Shown piece by piece: positions 43,081 through 51,690 of a stretch of DNA of 64,000 nucleotides; position 1 is the stretch's first letter, and the number at the start of each line of letters is the position of its first letter. The stretch comes from Bacteroidales bacterium (GTDB taxonomy: Bacteria > Bacteroidota > Bacteroidia > Bacteroidales > P3). The notes beneath the pieces are model-generated. The model worked only from the letters and a program-made list of their open reading frames with translations, was not told where the DNA came from and searched no databases. The stretch lies in contig JAFZXE010000010.1 of assembly GCA_017616895.1 (NCBI GenBank), positions 62,001-126,000 of the forward strand. Reading direction: 5' to 3'. Position numbers and translations under genes: made by a program.

Positions 43081-44085
43081 ATGAGTATAATCCTCGCAAT
43101 AGAATCGTCGTGTGACGACACCTCGGCAGCGGTTCTCCGCGACCAGTTCCTGCTCTCTAATGTCATTGCCTCGCAGGAGGTACACCGTCGCTACGGCGGC
43201 GTGGTGCCGGAGCTCGCCTCGCGTGCGCACCAGCAGAACATCGTGCCAGTGGTAGATGACGCGGTGCAACAAGCAGGCATCGCCCTCAGTGACATCGATG
43301 CCGTGGCTTTCACCCGCGGCCCCGGACTGCTAGGTTCTCTGCTGGTAGGTGTCTCTTTCGCCAAAGGTCTCTCTCAGGCACTCAAAGTGCCCATCATTGA
43401 GGTGAACCACCTGCAGGCTCACGTGCTGTCGCATTTCATCAAGGAGACTGACTCCACCCCTACCCCTCGTTTTCCGTTCATCTGCCTGCTGGTTTCGGGA
43501 GGTCACACTCAGATAATGCTCTTCCATGACTACTTCGAGTACGAGATTCTCGGCCAAACCATCGACGACGCCGCAGGAGAAGCCATCGACAAGGCTGCCA
43601 AAATCATGGATCTCGGCTACCCAGGCGGCCCCATCATCGACTCGCTGGCACAAAACGGCAACGCCGACGCCTACCACTTCGCCACACCCAACATTCCAGG
43701 TTTTGACTACAGTTTCAGCGGCATAAAGACCTCGTTTCTCTACTTCCTGCGCGACCAGCTGAAAACGGAACCCGACTTCATCGAGAAACACAAGGAAGAC
43801 CTCTGCGCCTCGATACAAGAGACCATAGTGGGGTTTCTGATGAAAAAGCTGGAAAAGGCGGTGCTGAAACACCATGTCAATCAGGTGGCTATTGCGGGAG
43901 GTGTGTCGGCCAACTCGTTGCTGCGGCAACGCATAGCCGAAGCCGGCGCCAAACACGGATGGACCACTTTCGTGCCTCAAAAGAAATTCTGTACCGACAA
44001 CGCCGCTATGGTGGGCATTGCGGCTCACTTCAAATACCTTCGCGGCGAGTTCGCCGACATATCGCTGCCTCCGTATGCGAGATGA
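43081..44085 (+). CDS. tsaD: tRNA N6-threonylcarbamoyladenosine transferase TsaD
   Basis: Transfers threonylcarbamoyl to A37 of ANN-decoding tRNAs, with TsaB/E and TsaC. 334 residues of the ASKHA fold: N-terminal LAIESSCDDTSAAV, ELASRAHQQNI, the KAE1 metal-binding pair in EVNHLQAHVLSH, the phosphate loop LLVSGGHTQI, GEAIDKAAKIM and the C-terminal IAGGVSANSLLR with CTDNAAMVG. The ATG is fixed by the promoter lying immediately upstream. Confidence 0.95.
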   Translation: MSIILAIESSCDDTSAAVLRDQFLLSNVIASQEVHRRYGGVVPELASRAHQQNIVPVVDDAVQQAGIALSDIDAVAFTRGPGLLGSLLVGVSFAKGLSQALKVPIIEVNHLQAHVLSHFIKETDSTPTPRFPFICLLVSGGHTQIMLFHDYFEYEILGQTIDDAAGEAIDKAAKIMDLGYPGGPIIDSLAQNGNADAYHFATPNIPGFDYSFSGIKTSFLYFLRDQLKTEPDFIEKHKEDLCASIQETIVGFLMKKLEKAVLKHHVNQVAIAGGVSANSLLRQRIAEAGAKHGWTTFVPQKKFCTDNAAMVGIAAHFKYLRGEFADISLPPYAR

Positions 44086-44097
44086 CGCTAATAATGT

Positions 44098-45102
44098 GTG
44101 ATTGTGTTATTGTATAAATCCATTAAACCAACTTTTGTCAGGCTGCTGATTTTTCTCTGCTGCCTGATGTCGGTTGCATGGGCACAAGACATACATTTCT
44201 CGCAAGCTGACTACATACAGGTTCTCACAAACCCCGCCTACTCGGGATTCTTCGACGGACAGGGGCGTTTCGGCATCATATACCGCAACCAGTGGGCAAC
44301 CGTGCATGACCCATTCCAAACGCTTGCCGCCACCGTGGAGGTGCCTGTGTATCAGAACAAATACCACCGCTACGGCATCTCGCTGGGCGGATACATCTAT
44401 GCAGACAAGGCGGGCAGCCTCTCTTACGGAACTCTCTCGGGCGACCTGATTGTCTCTTTCTACAAAGCCCTCAACACACGCAGCGACAACATCTTCTCGC
44501 TCGCGGTGATGGGAGGCTTCAACCGAGCGGGATTCGACCCAAGCGACGCCTTGATGGAAGACCCCACGGAACAGTTCGAGCGCGAGCATGTCAACTACCC
44601 GACCATTGGAGCCGGAGTGGCTTTCTACAGCCAGCCCTCAACCAATCTAACCCTAAAAACTGGCGTGTCTGCATACAACCTCAACCGCCCGAAACTCACC
44701 TACTTCGAAGAGGGCGCCACTCGGCTTGAGCCACGATTCAACGCATACCTGCGCTTCGAATGGCGTTTTGCTCCACAATGGTCGCTGATGCCGCTGGCGA
44801 TGGTTCAAATACAGAAACAGAACACCGAGATTCTCTTCGGTACCGACGCAAAATACTATATAGACGAAAGTTTCAGCCGCAACCTAGCGCTACAGTTCGG
44901 TGCCGCTTACCGCTGGGCGGACGCCTTAGTGTTCGACATAGGCGTCCACTACAACGCCCTCACCTTCTTCTTCCTCTACGACGCCAATATCTCAAAACTA
45001 GTACCAGGATCACGGTCAGTAGGAGCATTCGAGGGTGGGTTGATTTATCACCTCAACCGCAAGAAAAACAAGCGCAAAGCACTACCGTGTCCGATAATTT
45101 AA
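44098..45102 (+). CDS. PorP/SprF-family type IX secretion outer-membrane protein
   Basis: 334 residues. Signal peptide (LLIFLCCLMSVAWAQ) followed by the family signature DIHFSQ and NPAYSGFFDG near the N-terminus, YRNQW, a beta-barrel pattern throughout, and NAYLRFEWRFAPQWSLMPLAMV and AYRWADALVFDIGVHYN toward the end. PorP/SprF proteins link the T9SS machinery to an OmpA-type periplasmic partner, encoded next. A GTG at 44098 is the best start available; other GTG/TTG codons lie 6-12 bp on. It begins 12 bp after tsaD and may share its transcript. Confidence 0.9.
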   Translation: MIVLLYKSIKPTFVRLLIFLCCLMSVAWAQDIHFSQADYIQVLTNPAYSGFFDGQGRFGIIYRNQWATVHDPFQTLAATVEVPVYQNKYHRYGISLGGYIYADKAGSLSYGTLSGDLIVSFYKALNTRSDNIFSLAVMGGFNRAGFDPSDALMEDPTEQFEREHVNYPTIGAGVAFYSQPSTNLTLKTGVSAYNLNRPKLTYFEEGATRLEPRFNAYLRFEWRFAPQWSLMPLAMVQIQKQNTEILFGTDAKYYIDESFSRNLALQFGAAYRWADALVFDIGVHYNALTFFFLYDANISKLVPGSRSVGAFEGGLIYHLNRKKNKRKALPCPII

Positions 45103-45200
45103 TTTTGAATTTTGAACTTTGAATTTTGAATTTTGAACCCTTGAACCAACATATCAACCTATCCACATATCAACAAACCTTGAAACCTTGAATTTTGAAC
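45103..45200. repeat. AATTTTGAA / CATATCAAC repeat tract
   Basis: AATTTTGAA units in series, then CAACATATCAACCTATCCAC units, then CCTTGAATTTTGAACC. This is the intergenic counterpart of the in-frame tract in purL at 35922. Confidence 0.7.
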
Positions 45201-45206
45201 CTCTCC

Positions 45207-46814
45207 ATGTATAATAGACTTTTAACTATATTACTCTTCTTCTGCTTTCTGACTACTGCCGGCGCTCAAATAACGCGCTACGAGGTCACACACGAAGGTC
45301 GCAAGGTTAACACCCCTGGCAGCGAATCAGGACCTATACGCATAGGCGACACACTCTACTACTCCAGCCTGCAAGAAGTCAGCGAAAGCGGCGGATATAT
45401 CGACTTCGGCATCACTATCATGCGGGTCTTTAAGTCGCAAGTTTCCGAAAACGGAAAGCTCTCAAACGGCGAACCTGAGACCTTCGGCATAAACCACCCC
45501 AGCCGACACACCGGAAATGTTGCCTTCGACCTGCGGAACGGTATCATATACTTCACACGGTGCCGTCTGGACAACAGTGACTCATACCAGAACGAGATAT
45601 ACTACATCAAATCGAAGGGTGGCAAATGGTCGAAACCGCAACGCATGGGCGGAAACGTGAATATGAAAGGCTACAATTCGACACACCCTACCATCGGCCA
45701 CATCTCAGACAGCGTGACGATACTATACTTCGCATCCGACCGACCGGGAGGAATGGGTGGCATGGACATCTGGTATGTGACCGTGGACGAGAAAGAAATA
45801 GGTCTCCCAACAAACTTGGGATCTCCCATCAACTCGCAATATGACGAAATCACACCATTCTACGACCAGACAGACGGGGTCATGTATTTCTCAAGCGACC
45901 GACCAGGCGGCAGCGGCAAACACGACGTCTATTCCTCACGCGGATCTCGCAACAGCTGGCGCACCCCCACCCGTCTGCCAGAACCGATAAATTCGGTCGA
46001 AGACGACCTGTACTTTACCGTCAACTGCCAAGAATCCGATTTCAACGCACAAAAAACGAATCGCAACTCCGGCTATTTCACTTCAAACCGCAGCGACTCA
46101 TATTTCATACACGACACCTCATGCTGTCACGACATCTACCGTTGGGACCTTGTCACCATAGATACCACAAAGGTCAAAAGCAAGCCCGCGGTAGCTGAGA
46201 ACAAACCGACAGAAGACACCTGTCCTTGCAAGCAGGCGCGCCGACTGCTACCCATAAAGCTCTTCTTCCACAACGACGAGCCCAACCCGCGCTGCCAAGA
46301 TACCACAACCACCCTCACCTACTTCCAGACATACAATTCGTACATGTTCATGAAGAGAACCTATATGGAACGGCAAAACGAGATAACCGACAGTACGGAG
46401 CGCAGTATGGCGCTAGCCTCGCTAGAAAGCTTCTTCGTCGAGGTGCAGTACAACAGCGAGAAATTCGAACACTTCATACACCTCCTGGCACAAGACATTC
46501 TTAACGGACGCCATGTGGTGCTGACCGTCGGAGGGTATGCAAGCCCGCTGCACAACTCGGCATACAACGTCAACCTCTCGAAACGCCGTATATCGACCAT
46601 CGTAAACCAACTGAAAGAATACAACGGCGGTATGATACGCCGTGTGATGTCGCAGCCAGGCAGCGGCACACTTGAAATAAAGAGTGCGCCCTTTGGCAGT
46701 TCAACTTCGCCAAAGGATGTCAGTTCAAGCGCGAAAGACCAACTTCATAGCGTCTATAGCGTCGATGCCGCCCGCGAACGCAGGATAGAAATACTCGAAT
46801 ACAACTACCGATAG
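45207..46814 (+). CDS. PD40 beta-propeller plus OmpA-domain protein (PorE-like)
   Basis: 535 residues from the ATG at 45207. Signal peptide (RLLTILLFFCFLTTAGAQ); WD40-like PD40 repeats (DTLYYSSLQ, ILYFASDRPGGMGGMDIW, VMYFSSDRPGGSGKHDVY, SGYFTSNRSDSYF) to about residue 300; a Cys-containing linker (DTCPCKQARRLLP); and a C-terminal OmpA-like domain (VVLTVGGYASPL, NVNLSKRRISTIVNQL). This architecture and its place next to PorP match PorE of the T9SS, which may tether the machinery to peptidoglycan. It differs from canonical OmpA in the D/R peptidoglycan motif, so the assignment to PorE is by analogy. Confidence 0.85.
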   Translation: MYNRLLTILLFFCFLTTAGAQITRYEVTHEGRKVNTPGSESGPIRIGDTLYYSSLQEVSESGGYIDFGITIMRVFKSQVSENGKLSNGEPETFGINHPSRHTGNVAFDLRNGIIYFTRCRLDNSDSYQNEIYYIKSKGGKWSKPQRMGGNVNMKGYNSTHPTIGHISDSVTILYFASDRPGGMGGMDIWYVTVDEKEIGLPTNLGSPINSQYDEITPFYDQTDGVMYFSSDRPGGSGKHDVYSSRGSRNSWRTPTRLPEPINSVEDDLYFTVNCQESDFNAQKTNRNSGYFTSNRSDSYFIHDTSCCHDIYRWDLVTIDTTKVKSKPAVAENKPTEDTCPCKQARRLLPIKLFFHNDEPNPRCQDTTTTLTYFQTYNSYMFMKRTYMERQNEITDSTERSMALASLESFFVEVQYNSEKFEHFIHLLAQDILNGRHVVLTVGGYASPLHNSAYNVNLSKRRISTIVNQLKEYNGGMIRRVMSQPGSGTLEIKSAPFGSSTSPKDVSSSAKDQLHSVYSVDAARERRIEILEYNYR

Positions 46815-46865
46815 CTTGCCAACGTGGCTTCAATTCGGTAATCTGTCAGCAGTTACACCCACCGC

Positions 46866-47726
46866 TTATTTTGCGCCCCACTGCAGTTTAAGCTGATCAA
46901 CCTTGCTCTTTTTCATCCCATCGTATATATCGGTGATGACTTTCTTGGTGTAGAGCGGGAAATCAGATTTCATCATCCAGTCGTAGTATGACGGTTCCTT
47001 TGTAAACACAGCCGCTACAGGTTCGCCTTTGTACTTGCCGAAATTAAACACCTCGCGACCATGCTTGTCGATGCCGATATGTCCTGCGAGGTCAGCCCAC
47101 TGCGCAGCAGTTGTAAACTGGCTCAACGCCTCGACATCATTGACAACAGGACACGAGACCTTTCCGTCGCGATCAACGAACTCTGCATCCTTATACCTGT
47201 CAAGCTGTGCCTTGAGCACCTCGTATGTAGCCAACGTGTCGGCATCAGCCGAATGGGCATTGTCGAGGTTCTTGCCGCAATAAAAAGTGTAGGCAGCTTT
47301 CAGCGTACGCTGCTCCATCTTGTGGAAAATATTCTGCACATCGACAAGGTGGCGCTTCTTGACATCGAAATCAATACCAGCACGGAGAAACTCTTCGACC
47401 AACATCGGCACATCAAACTTATTGCTGTTATAGCCTGCTAGGTCAGCATCGCCTATAAACTGCAGCAACCGCGGTGCCATCTCTTTGAACGTAGGCTTGT
47501 CCGCCACATCGCTATCGTGTATTCCGTGGATTGCAGTACATTCCTCTGGAATATGTATGGTTTTGCCGTTGGCATCGGCAGGACGCACTCTCTCTACAAG
47601 GGTATCGCAGCTATGGTCGGGATTCACTTTATGCAGGCAAATTTCAACTATATGGTCGTGGCCCACCACCACACCTGTGGTCTCGAGATCAAAAAACACT
47701 ATGGGTCTTGTAAGGTTTAGTTCCAT
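46866..47726 (-). CDS. DnaQ-fold 3'-5' exonuclease
   Basis: 286 residues. DEDDh exonuclease: Exo I VFFDLETTG (Asp13, Glu15), Exo II AGYNSNKFDVPML (Asp near 105) and Exo III AHSADADTLATYE (His and Asp near 158-164). The C-terminal 80 residues (FNFGKYKGEPV, EPSYYDWMMKSDFPLYTK) form an extra domain common in Bacteroidales stand-alone exonucleases. Not the polymerase III epsilon subunit proper, since the beta-clamp binding tail is absent. Converges with the PorE-like gene. Confidence 0.88.
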   Translation of the reverse strand: MELNLTRPIVFFDLETTGVVVGHDHIVEICLHKVNPDHSCDTLVERVRPADANGKTIHIPEECTAIHGIHDSDVADKPTFKEMAPRLLQFIGDADLAGYNSNKFDVPMLVEEFLRAGIDFDVKKRHLVDVQNIFHKMEQRTLKAAYTFYCGKNLDNAHSADADTLATYEVLKAQLDRYKDAEFVDRDGKVSCPVVNDVEALSQFTTAAQWADLAGHIGIDKHGREVFNFGKYKGEPVAAVFTKEPSYYDWMMKSDFPLYTKKVITDIYDGMKKSKVDQLKLQWGAK

Positions 47727-47754
47727 GAGGATTGAGAGTTCAAAAAGTTGAAAA

Positions 47755-47945
47755 GGTTTAAATGTTATAAAGGTTATAAGAGTTTAAAAGGTTCGAAAGG
47801 TTCAAAAGGTTCAAAAGGTTGAAAACATTTATACATTTAAGTGGTTAGCAGACACGGCGGTTACCTTTTATACATTCAATCATATCAACGTATCCACATA
47901 TCCACATATCAACGTATCAACGTATCCACCTATCAACATATCCAC
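47755..47945. repeat. Composite repeat tract: AAAAGGTTC units then CATATCAACGTATCCAC units
   Basis: AAAGGTTATAAGAG, AAAAGGTTCGAAAGGTTC and more cover about 47757-47825. After a short spacer, seven or so CATATCCA/CGTATCAA units fill 47877-47945. No promoter or gene in this 223-bp gap. Confidence 0.7.
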
Positions 47946-47949
47946 ACTT

Positions 47950-48765
47950 TCACATCCTTGCCGCTTCATTTATCCGCAGCAGCGTTTTGAGCAGTCCTTC
48001 TGCGCGGTCGAGAGGGAGCATATTGGCACCGTCCGACTTTGCTTTAGACGGGTCAGGATGGGTCTCCATGAATATACCGTCGCATTGTACCGCAACGGCA
48101 GCCCTTCCGATGGTTTCAATCATCTCGGGGTTACCACCACTTACTCCCGACGGCTGGTTTGGACGCTGGAGAGAATGTGTGATATCGACCACGACAGGCA
48201 CGTTATTCTTGCGCATCTCGGTAACGCCGCGGAAATCGACCACCAAATCCTGATAGCCAAATGTGGTGCCACGCTCGGTGAGCATTACATTGTCGTTGCC
48301 GTTATGCTTTACCTTGGCGAGGGCATGAGTCATAGCCTCGGGCGCCAGAAACTGACCCTTCTTGATGTTCACACAAAGACCTGTGGCGGCAGCGGCTTCG
48401 AGCAGAGAAGTCTGACGGCAAAGAAACGCCGGAATCTGAACTGCATCAACATAAGGCGCTGCCATTGCGGCATCAGCCTCGTTGTGGATGTCGGTGATTA
48501 CAGGTATGTGCAATTTCTCACGTATATGTGCAAGAACCTCAAGTCCTGCGATATCGCCTATCCCAGTGAAGGAGTCGATACGCGTGCGGTTAGCCTTCTT
48601 GTAGGAGGCTTTGAAAATAAATGGTATTTCGAGTCGGTCGGTGATTTCTAGCAGCCTTTCTGCTATAGCAATCGGGCTGTGTTCGTCCTCTATAACGCAA
48701 GGACCGGCAATTAGAAAGAAATTGCCGGTCGCTTGATGATGAAGATTCTCTAAACGAGGATACAT
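47950..48765 (-). CDS. kdsA: 3-deoxy-8-phosphooctulonate synthase (KDO8P synthase)
   Basis: Condenses PEP with arabinose 5-phosphate for lipopolysaccharide inner core. 271 residues. LIAGPCVIEDE carries the Cys of the metal-dependent class; FKASYKKANRTR, DIHNEADAAM, IPAFLCRQT, NIKKGQFLAP, LTERGTTFGY, DITHSLQRPN and METHPDPSKAKSDG are family motifs, the last two holding His, Glu and Asp metal ligands. Its ATG overlaps the upstream stop as TAATG. Confidence 0.95.
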   Translation of the reverse strand: MYPRLENLHHQATGNFFLIAGPCVIEDEHSPIAIAERLLEITDRLEIPFIFKASYKKANRTRIDSFTGIGDIAGLEVLAHIREKLHIPVITDIHNEADAAMAAPYVDAVQIPAFLCRQTSLLEAAAATGLCVNIKKGQFLAPEAMTHALAKVKHNGNDNVMLTERGTTFGYQDLVVDFRGVTEMRKNNVPVVVDITHSLQRPNQPSGVSGGNPEMIETIGRAAVAVQCDGIFMETHPDPSKAKSDGANMLPLDRAEGLLKTLLRINEAARM

Positions 48766-49247
48766 TAGAAGTTGGTATCAATTTGGTTAAGCGTGTCGTC
48801 GTCTTCAATGGGAGCTGAATAGTTGTCTCTCTCATCGCGGTCATCGTTGTCACGGCGGCGAGAGCCAGTACTGCGCTGTATGGATATGATGAGAGCGCCC
48901 ACCATGCGAGTGAGTTCCATGAGCAATTCGCGGGAACGTTCGTAAGCATTATCGTCAAACAAACCGCAGTCTTTGGCGACGGAGGTAAATACCACGCACT
49001 CGCGTATGGCGGTTTTCGAAATCTTGAGGTAGTATTCAAACTGAGCCTTGTTACGTGCCGAACCTTCGGCGATGTTCAAGGCTATATCAAAAGATGAGCG
49101 GCTGAATGATTCCACAAGTATCTTTTCGCGTTTGCTCTGCGGCTCTGCGATGTTGCGGATAAGCCATGAGCTGTAATCCGTGGCTTTGGCATAAAGGCGC
49201 AAGTCTTCAAAACGGAAAAAACTGGCGTTTCTTTCTTGTTCTTCCAT
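48765..49247 (-). CDS. Four-helix-bundle protein (23S rRNA IVP-like)
   Basis: 160 residues from the ATG at 49247 (MEEQERNASFF). Family signature: FRFEDLRLYAKA, LVESFSRSSFDIALNIAEGSAR, FEYYLKISKTAIRECVV, ELLMELTRMVGALI. These IVP proteins were first seen inside 23S rRNA intervening sequences but are scattered in Bacteroidetes genomes, with no settled function. A charged, disordered tail (RRDNDDRDERDN) follows. The stop overlaps kdsA by one base, so it is translationally coupled to an unrelated housekeeping gene. Confidence 0.88.
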   Translation of the reverse strand: MEEQERNASFFRFEDLRLYAKATDYSSWLIRNIAEPQSKREKILVESFSRSSFDIALNIAEGSARNKAQFEYYLKISKTAIRECVVFTSVAKDCGLFDDNAYERSRELLMELTRMVGALIISIQRSTGSRRRDNDDRDERDNYSAPIEDDDTLNQIDTNF

Positions 49248-49302
49248 AAAAATTGGGATGTTAGTTTGTAAATTTGTTATTGAGTATGTGTTGATAGTCG
49301 CT

Positions 49303-50283
49303 TTATATTTCCGCAAAGTAGCGCATAAACTGCGTACGCATGGCCACGGAGGCTTTGTCGTGAGTCGGGACGCTCATGATGCCCCGGAACTGATTGATAT
49401 TGTCATACCCTTTGTTTGACATCCACTCCTTGAGTCCTGCGTTGAGGGTGCTGAGATACTCAATGCCATTCTTATATAGGCACGAGACAACCTGTACGCT
49501 ACCTGCACCCGCCAAGAGAAGCTTGATAATATCATCTGGCGTATATACCCCGCCGACAGCCGAAATCGGACAGCGAAGTTTATTGGTCAGTATAGCCACC
49601 CAACGCAGAGTGTCATAGAACACATCATGCGAAGAGAGACAGCTGGCGCTACGCATGGTCATCTCATCGATGTCGATATCTATCTGCATCGACTTGTTGA
49701 ACATAGTTATACCCTGAATACCAAGCCACGACAACCGCTGCATAAATTTGGCCATATCGGTAAAATATGGGCCGACTTTGAGTGAGATTGGAATCGACAC
49801 TGCAAGTCGAAGCGATTGTATTATGTTGGTGTAGGTACGTTCCACGTCTTCTGCTGAAAGCGAGCACTCGTATGGAAGTATAGCCATATTAAGTTCCAAT
49901 GCTGCGCAGCCACATTCCTCGAATTTCTTGGCATAGGTCAGCCAGTTTTCGTGCGAGAAGCAGTTAATACTGCCAATGACCGGTATTGACAACCGCTGAG
50001 TAGCCTCTTTGACAACCGCAAAGCGACGAGCCAGAGAATCGTCCGCAACATGACTGGCAATATATTCATAGCTCTCGCCGTAATGCTCGATGGGAGCGGT
50101 GACATGAGTGTTGCGTTTGATATCGTGAATTATTTCCTCTTCGAATACCGATTTGAGCACTACGGCGCCTGCACCATGTTGCTCAATGCGCAACAAGTCC
50201 TCAACCGAAGATGTAAGGCCGCAGCTACCTACGATAATGGGACTCTTGAGTTTCAATCCCAGATATTCATTTGTTGTATCCAC
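49303..50283 (-). CDS. Dihydroorotate-dehydrogenase-like FMN protein
   Basis: 326 residues from a GTG at 50283 (VDTTNEYLGLKLKSP). Class 1 DHODH-like TIM barrel: PIIVGSCGLTSSVEDL, VLKSVFEEEI, PVIGSINCFSHENW, ALELNMAILPYE, ISLKVGPYFTDMA, ISAVGGVYTPDDIIKLLLAGAGSVQVVSCLYKNG. The catalytic base region is atypical (no standard S/C-x-P-N-T loop), so it is probably the Bacteroidales paralogue of unknown substrate rather than PyrD. The GTG start is set by the promoter at 50307-50314, which lies inside the longer open frame. Confidence 0.8.
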   Translation of the reverse strand: MDTTNEYLGLKLKSPIIVGSCGLTSSVEDLLRIEQHGAGAVVLKSVFEEEIIHDIKRNTHVTAPIEHYGESYEYIASHVADDSLARRFAVVKEATQRLSIPVIGSINCFSHENWLTYAKKFEECGCAALELNMAILPYECSLSAEDVERTYTNIIQSLRLAVSIPISLKVGPYFTDMAKFMQRLSWLGIQGITMFNKSMQIDIDIDEMTMRSASCLSSHDVFYDTLRWVAILTNKLRCPISAVGGVYTPDDIIKLLLAGAGSVQVVSCLYKNGIEYLSTLNAGLKEWMSNKGYDNINQFRGIMSVPTHDKASVAMRTQFMRYFAEI

Positions 50284-50306
50284 TTTTCTTAGTTTATAAA
50301 ACACCG

Positions 50307-50314
50307 CAAAAGTA
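50307..50314 (-). promoter_or_regulatory. -7 element for the DHODH-like gene
   Basis: TACTTTTG on the minus strand, 23 bp before the GTG start; probably drives the DHODH-like, four-helix-bundle and kdsA genes. Confidence 0.6.
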
Positions 50315-50483
50315 TATAAAATACTGTTATTAAGCAAATTTTGAATAAATTATTTTTTAATAACACTAAACACAATTCTACAACTAATTGATAACCAACC
50401 AATACCTAACAAAAATATTTCTAACACCATTTTCGTAAACAAGTCGTTTACAAAAATAATTTCGCTCAAATACAAAAAATAAG

Positions 50484-50491
50484 TATCTTTG
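50484..50491 (+). promoter_or_regulatory. -7 element for the TPR membrane protein gene
   Basis: TATCTTTG followed by C, 41 bp before the ATG at 50533. Confidence 0.65.
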
Positions 50492-50532
50492 CAACCCGAA
50501 TTTTCACAAGAACATTTTAATCAAAATCCAGT

Positions 50533-51234
50533 ATGGAAGATACAAAGAACAGCAAGATCGTTAAGAACAACGAGGCAAAAGATTTGAGTGTAGCCGTCTC
50601 GAACGCCGAGCAGTTTATAGAGAAAAACGCCAAATGGATACTCATCTGTGCAGGCGTGATAGTGGTTGGCGTAGTACTTTATTTCCTGTTACTCAAACCT
50701 GCTTTGCAGAACCGCGAGCGCAACGCTGCAGCCGACAACTTCAAGGCGGAATTCTGGTTTGACCAAGGAGAATACGAGTTGGCTCTCAACGGTAGCGACA
50801 GCCTCGATATCATCGGATTTGTGGACCTCGCAACCGAGAACAAGGGCACCAAAGCCAACAATCTGGCCAAATACTATGCCGGCATCTGCTGCCTGAATCT
50901 GGGCAAGTATGACGAAGCTCTCGACTACTTCAAGTCGTATAAAGGCAAAGACGCCTTCACCAAACCGCTGAACGAGATGCTGAAAGGCGACGCCGAGTGG
51001 GAACTGAAGAATGAATCGGCCGCATTGAAGCACTACGAGAAAGCCGCAAAAATGGCAAAAGACAATTTCGTAGTTGCGCCTACCGCACTTTACAAGGCTG
51101 GCCGCGTATGTCTGGCAACTGGCGACAATGCTAAAGCGCTTGACTTTTTCAAACAGATAAAGAGCAACTATCCCGAATCCACCGAGTGGACGACGATAGA
51201 CAAATATATCGCTCTAGCCGAAGCCGGTAAATAG
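50533..51234 (+). CDS. TPR-containing inner-membrane protein (YfgM-like)
   Basis: 233 residues. One N-terminal membrane helix (WILICAGVIVVGVVLYFLLL, about 36-55), then helical tetratricopeptide repeats (YYAGICCLNLGKYDEALDYF, GDAEWELKNESAALKHYEKAA, YKAGRVCLATGDNAKALDFF). The topology matches YfgM/BamD-type envelope scaffolds, with the repeats in the periplasm. Monocistronic: own promoter and a strong terminator at 51267. Confidence 0.85.
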   Translation: MEDTKNSKIVKNNEAKDLSVAVSNAEQFIEKNAKWILICAGVIVVGVVLYFLLLKPALQNRERNAAADNFKAEFWFDQGEYELALNGSDSLDIIGFVDLATENKGTKANNLAKYYAGICCLNLGKYDEALDYFKSYKGKDAFTKPLNEMLKGDAEWELKNESAALKHYEKAAKMAKDNFVVAPTALYKAGRVCLATGDNAKALDFFKQIKSNYPESTEWTTIDKYIALAEAGK

Positions 51235-51266
51235 TTTTACCAACCACAAAACAGTTATTGATAGAA

Positions 51267-51304
51267 CCAGCGGACACTCGAAAGGGTGTCCGCTGGTGTT
51301 TTTA
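51267..51304 (+). terminator. Terminator after the TPR gene
   Basis: CCAGCGGACAC (51267-51277) pairs with GTGTCCGCTGG (51286-51296), followed by TGTTTTTAT. Confidence 0.9.
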
Positions 51305-51397
51305 TACAAAAGCGGCAGAAGTAAAATAGGTCAATGACAAAAGACACGTTTTTCTCTTTTCGAATTTGAAACCAAGAAACCAAATTTTGCAGTGGGA

Positions 51398-51432
51398 GTT
51401 GGTAGGGCGTTGGTAGGTAGTTGATAGGTAGC
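51398..51432. repeat. GTTGGTAGG repeat tract
   Basis: GTTGGTAGGGCGTTGGTAGG followed by TAGTTGATAGGTAG, in the 456-bp gap before the M20 dipeptidase. A 9-bp inverted pair (CTTTTCGAA 51356-51364, TTCGAAAAG 51442-51450) brackets it. The rest of the gap shows nothing further except the promoter at 51619. Confidence 0.5.
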
Positions 51433-51618
51433 CTTTCCGACTTCGAAAAGAATAATATGAATATTCATCCGAAACGTCGAGCTGGAGAAGATTCTGGATA
51501 TTTTTCCATAAAAATTCGTAAACCGCAATGACGGCGGTGTATTCTTGCAACGCGAAACCAACCGATGGTCGGCAAAAAAAATCTTGGCTTAAGTCTTGCT
51601 AATTTGGATTTTTGTGCG

Positions 51619-51626
51619 TAAATTTG
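51619..51626 (+). promoter_or_regulatory. -7 element for the M20 dipeptidase
   Basis: TAAATTTG followed by C, 64 bp before the ATG at 51691. Confidence 0.55.
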
Positions 51627-51690
51627 CGGTCTTATTTGCTAGCCGTTCTCTGGCTAAACATTTATGTATAAAACTAAAAACATCAAGTAT

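Noticed and set aside
47755..47945. Possible CRISPR array
   Set aside because: Units are 8-12 bp, imperfect and directly adjacent without unique spacers; no cas genes in the window.
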